DNA of 64,000 bases from Clostridia bacterium (GCA_017937655.1 JAGBDE010000037.1:1-64000), one strand, 5' to 3'. Counted from the stretch's first letter, positions 16,216 through 25,564 are shown. Program-made: numbers and translations. The notes: generated by a model not told the origin, from the letters alone.

Positions 16216-17154
16216 TCACTCCGCGGGCTGTTCTTCCTTCTTCCCGGCCAGGCGGTCAAACCACTTGAAAGTCAGGGGCCAGACGCAGCCGGCGAAGGCA
16301 GTCATCAAGAAGTAGCGGATGCCGTCGCCCAGATTGTGGGTGCCAAAAATGGCCCGCAGGGGGATCTTGAAGCCCTCCTTCACGGCCAAAACCAGCGCAA
16401 GGCCCAGCAACATCTTGAGAAGCTGCACCCACCACACGCTCTTGGTCTCAAAGCGGATGAAGCGGCTTTCTACCTCGAAGGACAGCCACAGGCCCGCCAT
16501 GCAGCCCAGCATGGTGTAGGCGTTCTTGGTGCCGTGGGTCAGGTTGTGGGGATCGGTGTCCGCAGGGAAGGCGTACAGCTCCACAAACAGCAGGTTGGCA
16601 ATCGCGATGGCCATCATCACCGCAAAGAGGATGCGCATGGTGCGCTCGTTGCCCGTGGCCTTGTGCATCAGGGGGTACAGGAGGAAAATCAGCGCGGCGG
16701 CGATGAGCAGGGACACGCCCACGTCCAGCGGGGTGTGCACGCCCAGGTACATCCGGGAGACGGCCACCAGCAACGCCAGCACAATGCAGCCAATGCGCAG
16801 CCAAAGGTTTTTGTTCCAGCGGGCGATACTGCCAAAAAGGCCCACCGCGGTCTGGGTATGGCCGCTGGGGAAGGAATAGCCGGTGGCCTCCGCCCGGGCG
16901 CTTTCCACGATGGTAAAGCTATCGTCCTGCACCCAGGGGCGCGGGATGCGGCAAAGCAGCTTCAAAAACTGGTTGACCACGGTGCCCACAAGGCCCATGG
17001 CCAGCAGGTAGTAGCCCTCCCGCTTGTTGACGCACCAGAAAAACAAAATGCCCAGGACGATGAAGATGGTCTCCTCGCCCAGGTGGGTGATTGCGGAAAA
17101 GAAGCCGTCCAGGAAGGGTGTGCGGATGCTTTCCAGCCAGCGCAGAATTTCCAT
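16216..17154 (-). CDS. PAP2 superfamily membrane phosphatase
   Basis: A 312-residue polytopic membrane protein with the three PAP2 motifs: KLLCRIPRP (KxxxxxxRP), SFPSGHTQ (PSGH) and SRMYLGVHTPLDV (SRxxxxxHxxxD). The His residues form the phospho-transfer site facing outward. About eight hydrophobic segments are visible, with three or four of them after the catalytic core, longer than minimal PAP2 enzymes. Candidate substrates are phosphatidate or polyprenyl diphosphates. Together with uppP at 33442 it may recycle the undecaprenyl carrier, but this is inference. The start at 17154 follows AAAGAGGAGG. Confidence 0.88.
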   Translation of the reverse strand: MEILRWLESIRTPFLDGFFSAITHLGEETIFIVLGILFFWCVNKREGYYLLAMGLVGTVVNQFLKLLCRIPRPWVQDDSFTIVESARAEATGYSFPSGHTQTAVGLFGSIARWNKNLWLRIGCIVLALLVAVSRMYLGVHTPLDVGVSLLIAAALIFLLYPLMHKATGNERTMRILFAVMMAIAIANLLFVELYAFPADTDPHNLTHGTKNAYTMLGCMAGLWLSFEVESRFIRFETKSVWWVQLLKMLLGLALVLAVKEGFKIPLRAIFGTHNLGDGIRYFLMTAFAGCVWPLTFKWFDRLAGKKEEQPAE

Positions 17155-17263
17155 AAGGTTCCTCCTCTTTCTTTTGTGTTGGAACTTGTTTCATTATATA
17201 CTGAAACCTGAAAAGAGAAAAGACCCCCGCGCCCGAAATTTGTGGATTTCACCGCCCGCAATA

Positions 17264-17292
17264 TGGTCAACCATGCAGAAATGTGCTAAAAT
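17264..17292 (+). promoter_or_regulatory. Promoter of the SH3-domain exported protein
   Basis: TGGTCA, a 17-base spacer and TAAAAT, 55 bases before the ATG at 17348. Confidence 0.5.
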
Positions 17293-17347
17293 ATGGCTAT
17301 CCGGTTTGTTCATGCTGCGCCATACGTCTTTTAGCAAGGAGGATCCT

Positions 17348-18322
17348 ATGAAACAGCTGATTTCCCTCATTCTGTGCCTGCTGCTGGTTTTCCCCGCCTG
17401 CGCCCTTGCCCAGGGCGATATGATGCAGGTGGTGAACTGCAGCGAGTGGGTCTCCCTGCGCAAGGATCCCGACTCCGACTCCGTCCGCCTGCTGAAGGTA
17501 CCCCTGGGCGCGGTGGTGGATGATTGCACCCAGGACGCGGACGGCTTCATCCGCTGCAGCTACAACGGTTTCTACGGCTTCATCCTCAGCGAATATCTGG
17601 CCCCCTACACTCCCGCCCCGGAGGAAACCCAGGACGATCCCTCTGCCGAGGGCGGCGATTACACCATCACGTCCTCTCCCATCATGAGCCAGAATATTCT
17701 GGACGTGCTGCCGGATTTCCCCTCCCAGGAGATCCTGTCCGAGGCCGGCACCAACGTGCTCACCTACGAGTTTGACAGCTACACCGTCATGGTGCAGCGG
17801 GCGGGAAAATCCACCCACGAGACCCTCCGGGCCGTGTGCTACGACGAAAACGGCACCGCCCTGTGGCAGGTGTCCAATGCCAGCGATACCCTCACCGAGC
17901 TGACCCAGACCTACGCCTTCATCGCCGGCGCGACCCAGGATCCCCTGCTGGTGATTTTTGTGGCAGGGAAAGGCTTCCATGCCTATGACATCGGCCCCTG
18001 GTCAGAGCTCAGGTGGCAGTGTGTGGCCGACGAAGCCCTGGCCGTCAGCGGCGGGCTGAGCTGCCAGGTGGATGCAGCGGGCAACATCTACGCCTGCGGG
18101 TTTTCCAATAGCGCGCCCATTTGCATCGGGCCGGACGGAAGCCTGCTCTGGGCGGCCCAGAACCTCCGGGCCGACGTGTACAACCCCTGGAAGCTGGAAT
18201 TGAGCGAAACCGGCCTCAACGTCTACTACAACGAACTACCCGACTATCCCGGCATCTGCAACGTGGCCAGCTACGATATGGGCGGCAACCAGGTGCAGGT
18301 GTTCCAGCAGGAAATGCAATAA
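17348..18322 (+). CDS. Exported protein with bacterial SH3 domain and beta-propeller-like C-terminus
   Basis: A 324-residue protein. Its signal peptide is MKQLISLILCLLLVFPACALA. Residues about 27-80 are an SH3_3-type domain (VVNCSEWVSLRKDPDSDS, LLKVPLGAVVDDC, FIRCSYNGFYGFILSEYL), which in this fold usually binds cell wall. Residues about 110-320 show repeated strand-turn units (GTALWQVSNASD, GSLLWAAQNLRAD, GNIYACGFSN) resembling PQQ-like propeller blades. No catalytic motif is visible. ATG 17348 has AAGGAGGA upstream. It is monocistronic, with a terminator directly after it. Confidence 0.75.
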   Translation: MKQLISLILCLLLVFPACALAQGDMMQVVNCSEWVSLRKDPDSDSVRLLKVPLGAVVDDCTQDADGFIRCSYNGFYGFILSEYLAPYTPAPEETQDDPSAEGGDYTITSSPIMSQNILDVLPDFPSQEILSEAGTNVLTYEFDSYTVMVQRAGKSTHETLRAVCYDENGTALWQVSNASDTLTELTQTYAFIAGATQDPLLVIFVAGKGFHAYDIGPWSELRWQCVADEALAVSGGLSCQVDAAGNIYACGFSNSAPICIGPDGSLLWAAQNLRADVYNPWKLELSETGLNVYYNELPDYPGICNVASYDMGGNQVQVFQQEMQ

Positions 18323-18325
18323 ACA

Positions 18326-18363
18326 AAGCCCCCAAGGCGGCTCTGGCCCTGGGGGACTTTTTT
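18326..18363. terminator. Bidirectional terminator between convergent genes
   Basis: GCCCCCAAGGC pairs with GCCCTGGGGGAC and is followed by six T residues. It lies between the plus-strand SH3 gene and the minus-strand XRE gene, overlapping the stop of the latter. Confidence 0.8.
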
Positions 18364-18946
18364 ACATGTTAACCTGCATCAGCCCGTGCTCCGTGCAGTA
18401 AAGGAACAGCTTGCCACGGCGCATCCTGGGCAGGCGGAAGGCTGCGTCCTGCTCCGGGTAGAGCTTCTGGATCAGCACCCGGTCGTACTCCTGCCAGGCT
18501 GCAAAGGACAGGTAGTGCTCCTTGTCCATGGGATGGTCAAAGGTGAAGTACAGCTCGTCCTCCACCGTTTCCACCCGGGGCGTGTGGCCTTCGTCCGCCC
18601 GTGCGGGCGCAAGGGGGCTCAGCTGCCGGCCGCAGCAGCTGATATCGCTCCGGCCGGTGGAGGTGAGCAGGCTGCCGCACACCGGGCAGAGAAAAAACTT
18701 CAGTCGGTTCATGTTTCCGCCGTCCTTTTTGCTTTCATTGAGGGTGCCGCTGACCAAAGCGGCCATGTCCACCCGGAACTCCCGGGACAGGGCGTCCAAC
18801 AGGGAGATATCCGGGCAGCCCAGGGCCCGCTCCCACTTCGATACGGCCTTGTCCGTCACGCCGATCCTCCGTGCCAGCTCCGCCTGGGTCCAGCCCTTTT
18901 CCCGGCGCAGGCTTTTGATCAGTGCGCCGCATTTTGCTTGATCCAT
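18362..18946 (-). CDS. XRE-family regulator with C-terminal desulfoferrodoxin-like domain
   Basis: A 194-residue protein. Residues about 5-62 are an XRE/Cro helix-turn-helix (LIKSLRREKGWTQAELARRIGVTDKAVSKWERALG). Residues about 80-194 begin with a zinc-ribbon-like FFLCPVCGSLL and a second CC pair, then a beta-rich segment with conserved His and Cys (FDHPMDKEHYLSFAAW, YCTEHGL) resembling the desulfoferrodoxin fold often fused to such HTHs. A metal-sensing or redox role is plausible but unproven. Start ATG 18946 follows GAAGGAGG. It is divergent from the GH3 operon at 19110, which it might regulate. Confidence 0.8.
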   Translation of the reverse strand: MDQAKCGALIKSLRREKGWTQAELARRIGVTDKAVSKWERALGCPDISLLDALSREFRVDMAALVSGTLNESKKDGGNMNRLKFFLCPVCGSLLTSTGRSDISCCGRQLSPLAPARADEGHTPRVETVEDELYFTFDHPMDKEHYLSFAAWQEYDRVLIQKLYPEQDAAFRLPRMRRGKLFLYCTEHGLMQVNM

Positions 18947-18971
18947 CACAGCGCCTCCCTTCGTTTTTTCT

Positions 18972-19000
18972 ACCATAACACGAAACGCCTTCTCCGGCAA
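18972..19000 (-). promoter_or_regulatory. Possible promoter of the XRE regulator
   Basis: On the minus strand TTGCCG, a 17-base spacer and TATGGT, 26 bases before the start. It lies close to the divergent GH3 promoter. Confidence 0.4.
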
Positions 19001-19036
19001 CCGACGAACCGTAGAGTTCTCACAGGTAAATAACTG

Positions 19037-19065
19037 TTGTTACAAAATCAAAAACATGCTATACT
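19037..19065 (+). promoter_or_regulatory. Promoter of the GH3-dehydratase operon
   Basis: TTGTTA, a 17-base spacer and TATACT, 45 bases before the ATG at 19110. Confidence 0.65.
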
Positions 19066-19109
19066 CTCTCAAGCCAATCCAGCAATCCCTTTTATGGAGG
19101 ACTATACAA

Positions 19110-21875
19110 ATGGAAATTCCCGCTTTTTCTATGGAACTGTTTCAGGAAACCGCCCGTGCCGCCGCTGCCGAGGGCTGCGTGCTTCTGAAGAATGAAAACG
19201 GCGCGCTGCCCCTGCAAAGCAGCTGCCGGGTGGCGGTTTTTGGCCGTACCCAGATGAATGATTTCAAGAGCGGCCTGGGCTCCGGCGGTCTGGTCAACGC
19301 CCGGTATGTGGTGGGCGTGTATCAGGCCCTGAGCGAGGTTTGCGTGACCGACGCCGCCCTGCGCCAGACCTACGAAGCCTGGACGAAGGATCACCCCTTT
19401 GACGTGGGCGACGGCTGGGGCAGCCATCCCTGGTACCAGCAGGAAATGCCCCTGTCCGACGAACTGGTGGCGGACTGCGCGGCCCGGAACGACGCCGCTG
19501 TGGTCATCATCGGCCGCACCGCCGGCGAGGACCGGGACAATGCCGACGCTCCCGGCAGCTGGCTCCTCACCCAGGACGAGGAAGCCATGTTGACCACCGT
19601 CTGCCAGCATTTCCCCCGCACCATCGTGGTGCTGAACGTGGGCAATATCATCGACATGAACTGGGTGGAGCGCATCGGCCCCGCCGCTGTGCTCTACGCC
19701 TGGCAGGGCGGACAGGAGCACGGCAACGCCGTGGCTGACGTGCTGTCCGGCAAAATCGCCCCCTGCGGCCGACTGACCGATACCATCGCCCGCAATGTGG
19801 AGGACTACCCCTCCGCCCCCGGTTTTGGCGACCCTCAGCGCGTTGCGTACGCCGAGGATATCTACGTGGGCTACCGTTATTTCGAATCCTTTGCCAAAGA
19901 CAAGGTGCTGTACCCCTTCGGCAGCGGCCTGAGCTACACCACCTTCGCCCATCAGCCGCTTTCCTTTGACTGGGACGGCGAGAAAGCCGTCATCCGCCAC
20001 CAGGTGACCAACACCGGCAGCGTCGCCGCCAAGGAAGTGGTGCAGGCCTATGCCCGGCTGCCCATCGGCCTGCTGGGCCAGCCCGACCTCAGGCTGTGCG
20101 GCTTTGCCAAGACCGGCGTGCTGGCCCCCGGTGAAAGCCAGGTGGTGGAGATCGCCGTGGACGTGGAGCGTTTGGCCTCCTTTGACGACAGCGGCGCGAC
20201 CGGCAACCGCAACTGCTACGTGCTGGAAGCGGGCGATTTTGCCTTCTTCACCGGCCACGATGTGCGGGACAATCTGCCCGCCGGCAGCTTCTGCCTGAAG
20301 CAACTCCGGGTGCTTTCCAAGCTGGAAGAGGCCTGCGCCCCGGTGGAAGCCTTTGACCGGATGCACCGCAATCCGGACGGCAGCCTGACCCGTCAGCCTG
20401 TGCCCACCCGCACCGTGGATCCGGCTGAGCGCCGCCTGGAGCGTCTGCCCCGGGAGCTGCCCGCTCCCAGCGAAACCGGCCTGACCCTCCGTGACGTGGC
20501 CGAGGGCCGCTGCACCCTGGAAGCCTTCGTGGCCCAGATGACGGACGAGGATCTTTGCTGCATCGTCCGGGGGGAGGGCATGAGCTCTCCCCGGGTCACT
20601 CCCGGCACCGCAGGCGCTATGGGTGGCGTATCCACCCGCCTGACGGACCTGTTCGGCCTGCCCACCGCCTGCTGCTCCGACGGCCCCAGCGGCATCCGTA
20701 TGGACTGCGGCAACAAGGCGTTCTCCATGCCCAACGGCACCAGCCAGGCCTGCAGCTGGAACGAGGAGCTCATCACCCGGCTGTATCAGCTGGAAGGCCT
20801 GGAAATGCGCATGTACCAGGTGGATGCGCTGCTGGGCCCCGGCATGAACATCCACCGGCACCCCCTCAACGGCCGCAACTTTGAATATTTTTCGGAAGAT
20901 CCGCTGGTCACCGGCCTGATGGCTGTGGCCCAGCTCAGCGGCCTGCATTCCGTGGGCGTGACCGGCACCATCAAGCACTACGCCTGCAACAACCAGGAGT
21001 TCTCCCGCCGCCTGGTGGACGCCGTGGTCTCCCAACGCGCTCTGCGGGAGATCTACCTCAAGGGCTTTGAAATAGCCGTTCGGCAGGGCAAGGCCTGCAG
21101 CGTCATGACCACCTACTGCCCCCTCAACGGCTGCTGGACCGCCAGCCACTACGACCTGAACACCACCATCCTCCGGGGCGAATGGGGTTTCAGCGGCATC
21201 GTGATGACCGACTGGTGGGCCGCCGGCTTCGAGGAAGGCGCCGAGGCATCCCCCCGGCTGGTAGCCTCCATGGTTCGCGCCCAGAACGACCTGTTCATGG
21301 TCACAAACAACGCCGAAACCAACTCCGGCGGCGACGACTCCATGGAAAGCCTGGCCCAGGGCAAGGTGACCCGGGCCGAGTACCAGCGCAGCGCCATGAA
21401 CATCTGCCGCTATCTGCTGACCACGCCCGCCTTCCAGCGGAAAATCGGCCAGGTGACCCAGCTGGACCGCCAGCTGGAAAAGATGCGGGACGAGGAGGGC
21501 GACGTGATCCTCAACGTGACCGAAGTGAACGTGGACGCAGAGGCTCTGCTGGACGGCGCATCCATGGATGTGGCCCCGGGCCGCACCAGCCTGTTCCAGT
21601 TCAAGCTGGCCAAGCGGGGCCAATATCGCATTGACGTAACCTGCCGCGCGGCCGCCAACCTGCCGGATACCGCCCAGGTGCCCCTGTCCGTGGCCATGGA
21701 TCACTTCCAGCTGGGCACCCAGGTACTGACCGGCGCGGACAAAAATTGGACCACCCTCAGCTTCACCACCCGGGAGATCCGCCGCAGGCTGATCTGTTAT
21801 GTCAAGTTCTTCTTTGCCGTGGGCGGCATGGAGGTGCGGGACGTGCGCGTCACCCGGATCCAGACCTTTGAATAA
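19110..21875 (+). CDS. Family 3 glycoside hydrolase with inverted domain order
   Basis: A 921-residue enzyme. Residues about 8-215 match the usual GH3 C-terminal domain (ARAAAAEGCVLLKNENGALPL and later YPFGSGLSYTTF). A fibronectin-III-like domain follows (about 260-370; VTNTGSVAAKEVVQAY). The TIM-barrel catalytic domain comes last (about 480-740), with SDGPSGIR, GPGMNIHRHPLNGRNFEYFSEDP, TIKHYACNNQE and the nucleophile Asp in GIVMTDWW. A C-terminal beta-sandwich follows. Swapped order is known in some rumen beta-glucosidases. There is no signal peptide, so it should act on imported oligosaccharides. The start has GGAGG 9 bases upstream. It lies 13 bases from the dehydratase gene. Confidence 0.92.
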   Translation: MEIPAFSMELFQETARAAAAEGCVLLKNENGALPLQSSCRVAVFGRTQMNDFKSGLGSGGLVNARYVVGVYQALSEVCVTDAALRQTYEAWTKDHPFDVGDGWGSHPWYQQEMPLSDELVADCAARNDAAVVIIGRTAGEDRDNADAPGSWLLTQDEEAMLTTVCQHFPRTIVVLNVGNIIDMNWVERIGPAAVLYAWQGGQEHGNAVADVLSGKIAPCGRLTDTIARNVEDYPSAPGFGDPQRVAYAEDIYVGYRYFESFAKDKVLYPFGSGLSYTTFAHQPLSFDWDGEKAVIRHQVTNTGSVAAKEVVQAYARLPIGLLGQPDLRLCGFAKTGVLAPGESQVVEIAVDVERLASFDDSGATGNRNCYVLEAGDFAFFTGHDVRDNLPAGSFCLKQLRVLSKLEEACAPVEAFDRMHRNPDGSLTRQPVPTRTVDPAERRLERLPRELPAPSETGLTLRDVAEGRCTLEAFVAQMTDEDLCCIVRGEGMSSPRVTPGTAGAMGGVSTRLTDLFGLPTACCSDGPSGIRMDCGNKAFSMPNGTSQACSWNEELITRLYQLEGLEMRMYQVDALLGPGMNIHRHPLNGRNFEYFSEDPLVTGLMAVAQLSGLHSVGVTGTIKHYACNNQEFSRRLVDAVVSQRALREIYLKGFEIAVRQGKACSVMTTYCPLNGCWTASHYDLNTTILRGEWGFSGIVMTDWWAAGFEEGAEASPRLVASMVRAQNDLFMVTNNAETNSGGDDSMESLAQGKVTRAEYQRSAMNICRYLLTTPAFQRKIGQVTQLDRQLEKMRDEEGDVILNVTEVNVDAEALLDGASMDVAPGRTSLFQFKLAKRGQYRIDVTCRAAANLPDTAQVPLSVAMDHFQLGTQVLTGADKNWTTLSFTTREIRRRLICYVKFFFAVGGMEVRDVRVTRIQTFE

Positions 21876-21888
21876 GGAGTTTTGCCAG

Positions 21889-23604
21889 ATGATCAGCCAG
21901 AAAATCCGCGCCCTGGCCCCGGAGCAGGATCCCCTGCGGATGGGCATGGGCTGGACCGTGGACGACCTGTCGAGGCCCCAGATCATGGTGGAAAGCACAT
22001 TTGGCGACAGCCACCCCGGCAGCGCCCATCTGCTGGGGTTGGTGGAGGAGGCCGTGTCCGCCGTGAACCAAAGCGGCGGCAAGGCGGCCCGGTACTTTGC
22101 CACGGACATCTGCGACGGCATGGCCCAGGGCCACGACGGTATGAACTACTCCCTGGCCAGCCGGGACATGATCGCCGGGATGATTGAGATCCACGCAGGG
22201 GCCACCCCCTTTGACGGCGGCGTGTTCATCTCAAGCTGCGACAAAGCCGTGCCTGCCCATCTGATGGGCATCGGCCGGGTGAATATGCCCTCCATTCTGG
22301 TCACCGGCGGCGTCATGGACGCAGGACCCGATCTTCTCACCCTGGAGCAGATCGGCATTTATGCGGCCCAATGCGCCCGGGGCGAGATCACGCCGGAGAA
22401 GCTGCAATGGTACAAACAGCACGCCTGTCCCGGCTGCGGCGCGTGCAGCTTCATGGGCACTGCATCCACCATGCAGGTCATGGGCGAGGCCCTGGGCCTG
22501 ATGCTGCCCGGCACAGCGCTGCTTCCCGCAGAAAGCCCTGCCCTCACCGAAGCCGCACGAAACGCCGGCCGGCAGATCATGAACCTGGCCAAGCTGGGCC
22601 TGAAGCCCCGGGACATGGTCACCCGCAAGTCTTTCGAGAACGCCATCATGGTACACGCGGCCATTTCTGGCTCCACCAACAGCCTGCTGCACATTCCCGC
22701 CATCGCCCGGGAATATGGCATCGAGTTGGATGCAGAACTCTTCGACCAGCTCCACCGGGGCGCTCACTATCTGCTGGACATCCGCCCCGCAGGCCGATGG
22801 CCCGCACAGTTCTTCACCTACGCCGGCGGCGTGCCCCGCATCATGGAGGAAATCCGCGATGTGCTGCACCTGGACGTTTTGACCGTCACCGGCAAGACCC
22901 TGGGCGACAACCTGGACGACCTCAAGCGCAGCGGCTACTACGACCGCTGCGACGAAGCCTGCGCCAAGGTGGGCCTCAAGTGGCAGGACGTCATCCGGCC
23001 CTATGACCAGGCCATCGGCACCGACGGAGCCATCGCCATCCTGAAGGGCAACCTGGCCCCGGGCGGCGCGGTCATCAAGCACACCGCCTGCCCCAAAGAA
23101 ATGTTCCAGGCCGTGCTCCGCGCCCGTCCTTTCGACTGCGAGGAAGACGCCCAGGCCGCAGTGCTCCGCCACGACATCCAGGCAGGCGACGCGGTGTTCA
23201 TCCGCTACGAGGGCCCCAAGGGCTCCGGCATGCCGGAGATGTTCTACACCTCCGAGGCCATCTCTTCCGACCCGGAGCTGGGCCGATCCATCGCCCTCAT
23301 CACCGACGGCCGCTTTTCCGGTGCGTCCACCGGCCCGTCCATCGGCCACGTTTCTCCGGAGGCTGCCGAGGGCGGCCCCATCGCCCTGGTGGAGGAAAAC
23401 GACCTCATTCTCATCGACGTTCCCGCTCGCAGGCTGGAGATCATCGGCGTCAACGGCCAGCGCAAGTCCCCCGAGGAAATGGCCCAGATCCTGGCCCAGC
23501 GCCGCGCGGCGTGGAAAGCCCCCGAGAGCCGCTACAACCGCGGCGTGCTCAAACTGTTCACCCGCCAGGCCCGCTCCCCCATGGAGGGCGGCGGTCTGGA
23601 ATGA
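21889..23604 (+). CDS. IlvD/Edd family dehydratase (sugar-acid or dihydroxy-acid)
   Basis: A 571-residue Fe-S dehydratase. Cysteines that would hold the cluster are in FISSCDKAVPAHLMG and HACPGCGACSFMGTAST, with a third in ATDICDGMAQGHDGM. Other family motifs are MVHAAISGSTNSLLHI, YEGPKGSGMPEM and LITDGRFSGASTGPSIGHVSPEA. IlvD makes branched-chain keto acids, while close relatives dehydrate aldonic acids such as xylonate or gluconate. Coupling to a GH3 gene with no ilv genes nearby favours a sugar acid, but sequence alone does not settle this. Start ATG 21889 follows AAGGAG. Confidence 0.88.
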   Translation: MISQKIRALAPEQDPLRMGMGWTVDDLSRPQIMVESTFGDSHPGSAHLLGLVEEAVSAVNQSGGKAARYFATDICDGMAQGHDGMNYSLASRDMIAGMIEIHAGATPFDGGVFISSCDKAVPAHLMGIGRVNMPSILVTGGVMDAGPDLLTLEQIGIYAAQCARGEITPEKLQWYKQHACPGCGACSFMGTASTMQVMGEALGLMLPGTALLPAESPALTEAARNAGRQIMNLAKLGLKPRDMVTRKSFENAIMVHAAISGSTNSLLHIPAIAREYGIELDAELFDQLHRGAHYLLDIRPAGRWPAQFFTYAGGVPRIMEEIRDVLHLDVLTVTGKTLGDNLDDLKRSGYYDRCDEACAKVGLKWQDVIRPYDQAIGTDGAIAILKGNLAPGGAVIKHTACPKEMFQAVLRARPFDCEEDAQAAVLRHDIQAGDAVFIRYEGPKGSGMPEMFYTSEAISSDPELGRSIALITDGRFSGASTGPSIGHVSPEAAEGGPIALVEENDLILIDVPARRLEIIGVNGQRKSPEEMAQILAQRRAAWKAPESRYNRGVLKLFTRQARSPMEGGGLE

Positions 23605-23613
23605 TATTTCTTT

Positions 23614-23679
23614 TTGCCTCCGGCGGCCCTGCCGGGGTCGTTCTTTTCTTTTGTGTCAAAAGAAAAGAACCAAAAGAAA
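23614..23679. repeat. Dispersed module with AAAAGAAAAG hairpin
   Basis: TTGCCTCCGGCGGCCCTGCC followed by TTCTTTTCTTTTG, a TGT loop and CAAAAGAAAAGAA. The same module is at 6365-6426. It follows the dehydratase stop by 9 bases and may end its transcript. Confidence 0.8.
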
Positions 23680-23950
23680 ACCGGCTGATACCCAAGGTTA
23701 TCTGGGCATGCTGCCGGTCTTTTTTGTTGCTTGAGACGGCGGGTTGTCCGTCCGATATGTGCTTTTCGGGTGGGTTTGGGAGGGGCTTTTCCCTGAAAAG
23801 CCGCCTTCCAAAAAGAAAACCGGCTGATACCCAGGCTTATCTGGGCATGCAGCCGGTCTTTTTTGTTGCTTGAGACGGCGGGTAATCCGCCTGAATTGCG
23901 CTTTTCGGGTGGGTTTGGGAGGGGCTTTTCCTCGAAAAGCCGCCTCCCAA
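23673..23950. repeat. Two tandem 139-base repeat units with terminator-like hairpins
   Basis: Units at about 23673-23811 and 23812-23950 are nearly identical. Each contains a long hairpin with outer arms CCGGCTG/CAGCCGG (the first unit has a slightly altered arm) and an inner CCCAG/CTGGG, followed by TCTTTTTT. A variable stretch follows, then the 40-base hairpin repeat also seen at 1-40. The CCGGCTG hairpin has T-runs on both strands, so it could terminate both the dehydratase operon and the lysine transporter operon. Frames here are not genes. Confidence 0.85.
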
Positions 23951-23955
23951 TGCCG

Positions 23956-24708
23956 TTACTTTTCCAGCACCCGGCTCAGGAACTCCCGGGTGCGGGGATG
24001 CTTGGGATTGGTGAAGATCTCCGCGGGGGGAGCGTCTTCCGTGATGACGCCGGCATCCATGAAAATGACACGGCTGCTGACGTCCCGGGCAAAGGCCATC
24101 TCGTGGGTCACTACCAGCATGGTCAGGCCGGAGTCGGCCAGGTCGCGCATGACGCCCAGCACCTCGCCAACCATTTCCGGGTCAAGGGCGCTGGTGGGCT
24201 CGTCGAAGAGGAGCACCTCCGGGTCCATGGCCAGGGCGCGGGCAATGGCCACGCGCTGCTTCTGTCCGCCGGAAAGCTGGGCGGGCCGGGCTTTGATGTA
24301 GGGGGTCATGCCCACCTTTTCCAGGTACATCAGGGCTTTTTCCTCCGCCTCTTTCTTGCTGCGCTTCAACACGCGGATCTGGCCCTCGGTGCAGTTTTGC
24401 AGCACCGTCATATTGTTGAACAGGTTGAAGCTCTGGAACACCATGCCCACATTGGCGTGGTATTGGCCGCGAGGCCAGTCATGCTCGGCATTCTTGCCCT
24501 GGAAGAAGATCTGGCCGTCGGTGGGCTGCTCCAGGAAGTTGATGCACCTCAGCAGCGTGCTCTTGCCGCTGCCGGAAGAGCCGATGATGCTGACCACGTC
24601 GCCCTTTTCCACGCTGAAGGAGATGTCCTTCAGCACTTCATGGGCGCCAAAGGATTTTTTCAGATGCTCCACCTGGAGGATGGGGCCGGTGAAACGGTTG
24701 TCAGTCAA
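23956..24708 (-). CDS. Amino-acid (lysine) ABC transporter ATP-binding protein
   Basis: A roughly 250-residue GlnQ/HisP-type ATPase. Walker A is [11 protein letters not shown], the Q-loop is VFQSFNLF, the signature is [15 protein letters not shown], Walker B is [11 protein letters not shown] and the switch His is in VVTHEM. It energises uptake with the permease at 24701. The TTG at 24708 is favoured because AAGGAG lies 9 bases before it; an ATG at 24717 abuts that site with no spacing. Last gene of the riboswitch-controlled operon. Confidence 0.92.
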   Translation of the reverse strand: MTDNRFTGPILQVEHLKKSFGAHEVLKDISFSVEKGDVVSIIGSSGSGKSTLLRCINFLEQPTDGQIFFQGKNAEHDWPRGQYHANVGMVFQSFNLFNNMTVLQNCTEGQIRVLKRSKKEAEEKALMYLEKVGMTPYIKARPAQLSGGQKQRVAIARALAMDPEVLLFDEPTSALDPEMVGEVLGVMRDLADSGLTMLVVTHEMAFARDVSSRVIFMDAGVITEDAPPAEIFTNPKHPRTREFLSRVLEK

Positions 24709-25492
24709 GGGGAACATCTCCTTCCCGGGGCAGCTTGATGCTGGCCTTGCTGTCGCTCTGAGAGCCGTAAATGGTGTAGTTTGCGCTGCCGTCCATCTTC
24801 TTTTCCAGGAGGCGCAGCAGGCGGGTGATGGTGAAGGTCAGCACCAGGTAGATGCAGGCAATGATGAAGAACGCCTCAAAGTACCGGTAGTAGGTGCCGG
24901 CGGCGGATTTGCCGGTGAAGTACAGCTCATTGACGGAAATCACGTTCAGCACGCTGGAGTCCTTGATGTTGACCACAAACTCGTTGCCGATGGAGGGCAT
25001 GATGTTGCGCACGGCCTGGGGCAGCACCACCCGGACCATGCTCTGCCAGTGAGTCATGCCGATGGCGGTAGCGGCCTCTTTCTGGCCCTTGTCCACGCTG
25101 ATGATGCCGCCGCGGATGATTTCCGCCATGTACGCGCCGGTGTTGATGGATACGATCAGAATGGCGGCGAACAGCACCGGCATGCGGATGCCCATGCTCA
25201 TGGAGCCGTAGTAGATGACCATGGACTGCACAATCATGGGCGTGCCGCGGAACACCTCCACGTACACGTTCAGGATCACGTTCAGCACCTTCAGGCCGAT
25301 TTTTTTCAGCCAGCCATCCTTCGGGACAACGGGAATGGTTTTGAGAATAGCCACCAGCAGACCGATCACAAAGCCGATGACGGTGCCGGACAGGGCGATG
25401 ATCAGCGTATAGCCCGTGCCGCGCAGGAACATGGTGCCGTACTGCTCGATGAGCAGGCCCACCCAGCCAAAGAAGGTTTTAGGCAGATTCAT
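24701..25492 (-). CDS. Amino-acid (lysine) ABC transporter permease
   Basis: A roughly 263-residue HisM/GlnP-family permease. Membrane segments lie near residues 25-50, 85-110 and 215-240. The EAA loop that docks the ATPase reads [49 protein letters not shown] is typical of polar amino-acid permeases. A single permease gene suggests a homodimer. The start is uncertain: ATG 25492 has AAAGGA 11 bases upstream, while TTG 25498 has 5-base spacing. It overlaps the ATPase gene slightly. Confidence 0.92.
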   Translation of the reverse strand: MNLPKTFFGWVGLLIEQYGTMFLRGTGYTLIIALSGTVIGFVIGLLVAILKTIPVVPKDGWLKKIGLKVLNVILNVYVEVFRGTPMIVQSMVIYYGSMSMGIRMPVLFAAILIVSINTGAYMAEIIRGGIISVDKGQKEAATAIGMTHWQSMVRVVLPQAVRNIMPSIGNEFVVNIKDSSVLNVISVNELYFTGKSAAGTYYRYFEAFFIIACIYLVLTFTITRLLRLLEKKMDGSANYTIYGSQSDSKASIKLPREGDVPLD

Positions 25493-25564
25493 GGTCAAGC
25501 CAATCCTTTCGTATCAAAAAAGCGGGAAAGGGAACGGGACAAACCCCGTTCCCTGCGGAAAACG

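Noticed and set aside
19092-22121. 1009-codon minus-strand frame across the GH3 gene
   Set aside because: Antisense shadow of a GC-rich gene: His/Gly/Ala-rich, no ribosome site, and no recognisable domain.
23321-23873. Plus-strand frames running through the tandem repeats after the dehydratase
   Set aside because: They are shadows of the dehydratase end or translate the repeats themselves; identical peptide segments appear because the DNA is duplicated.
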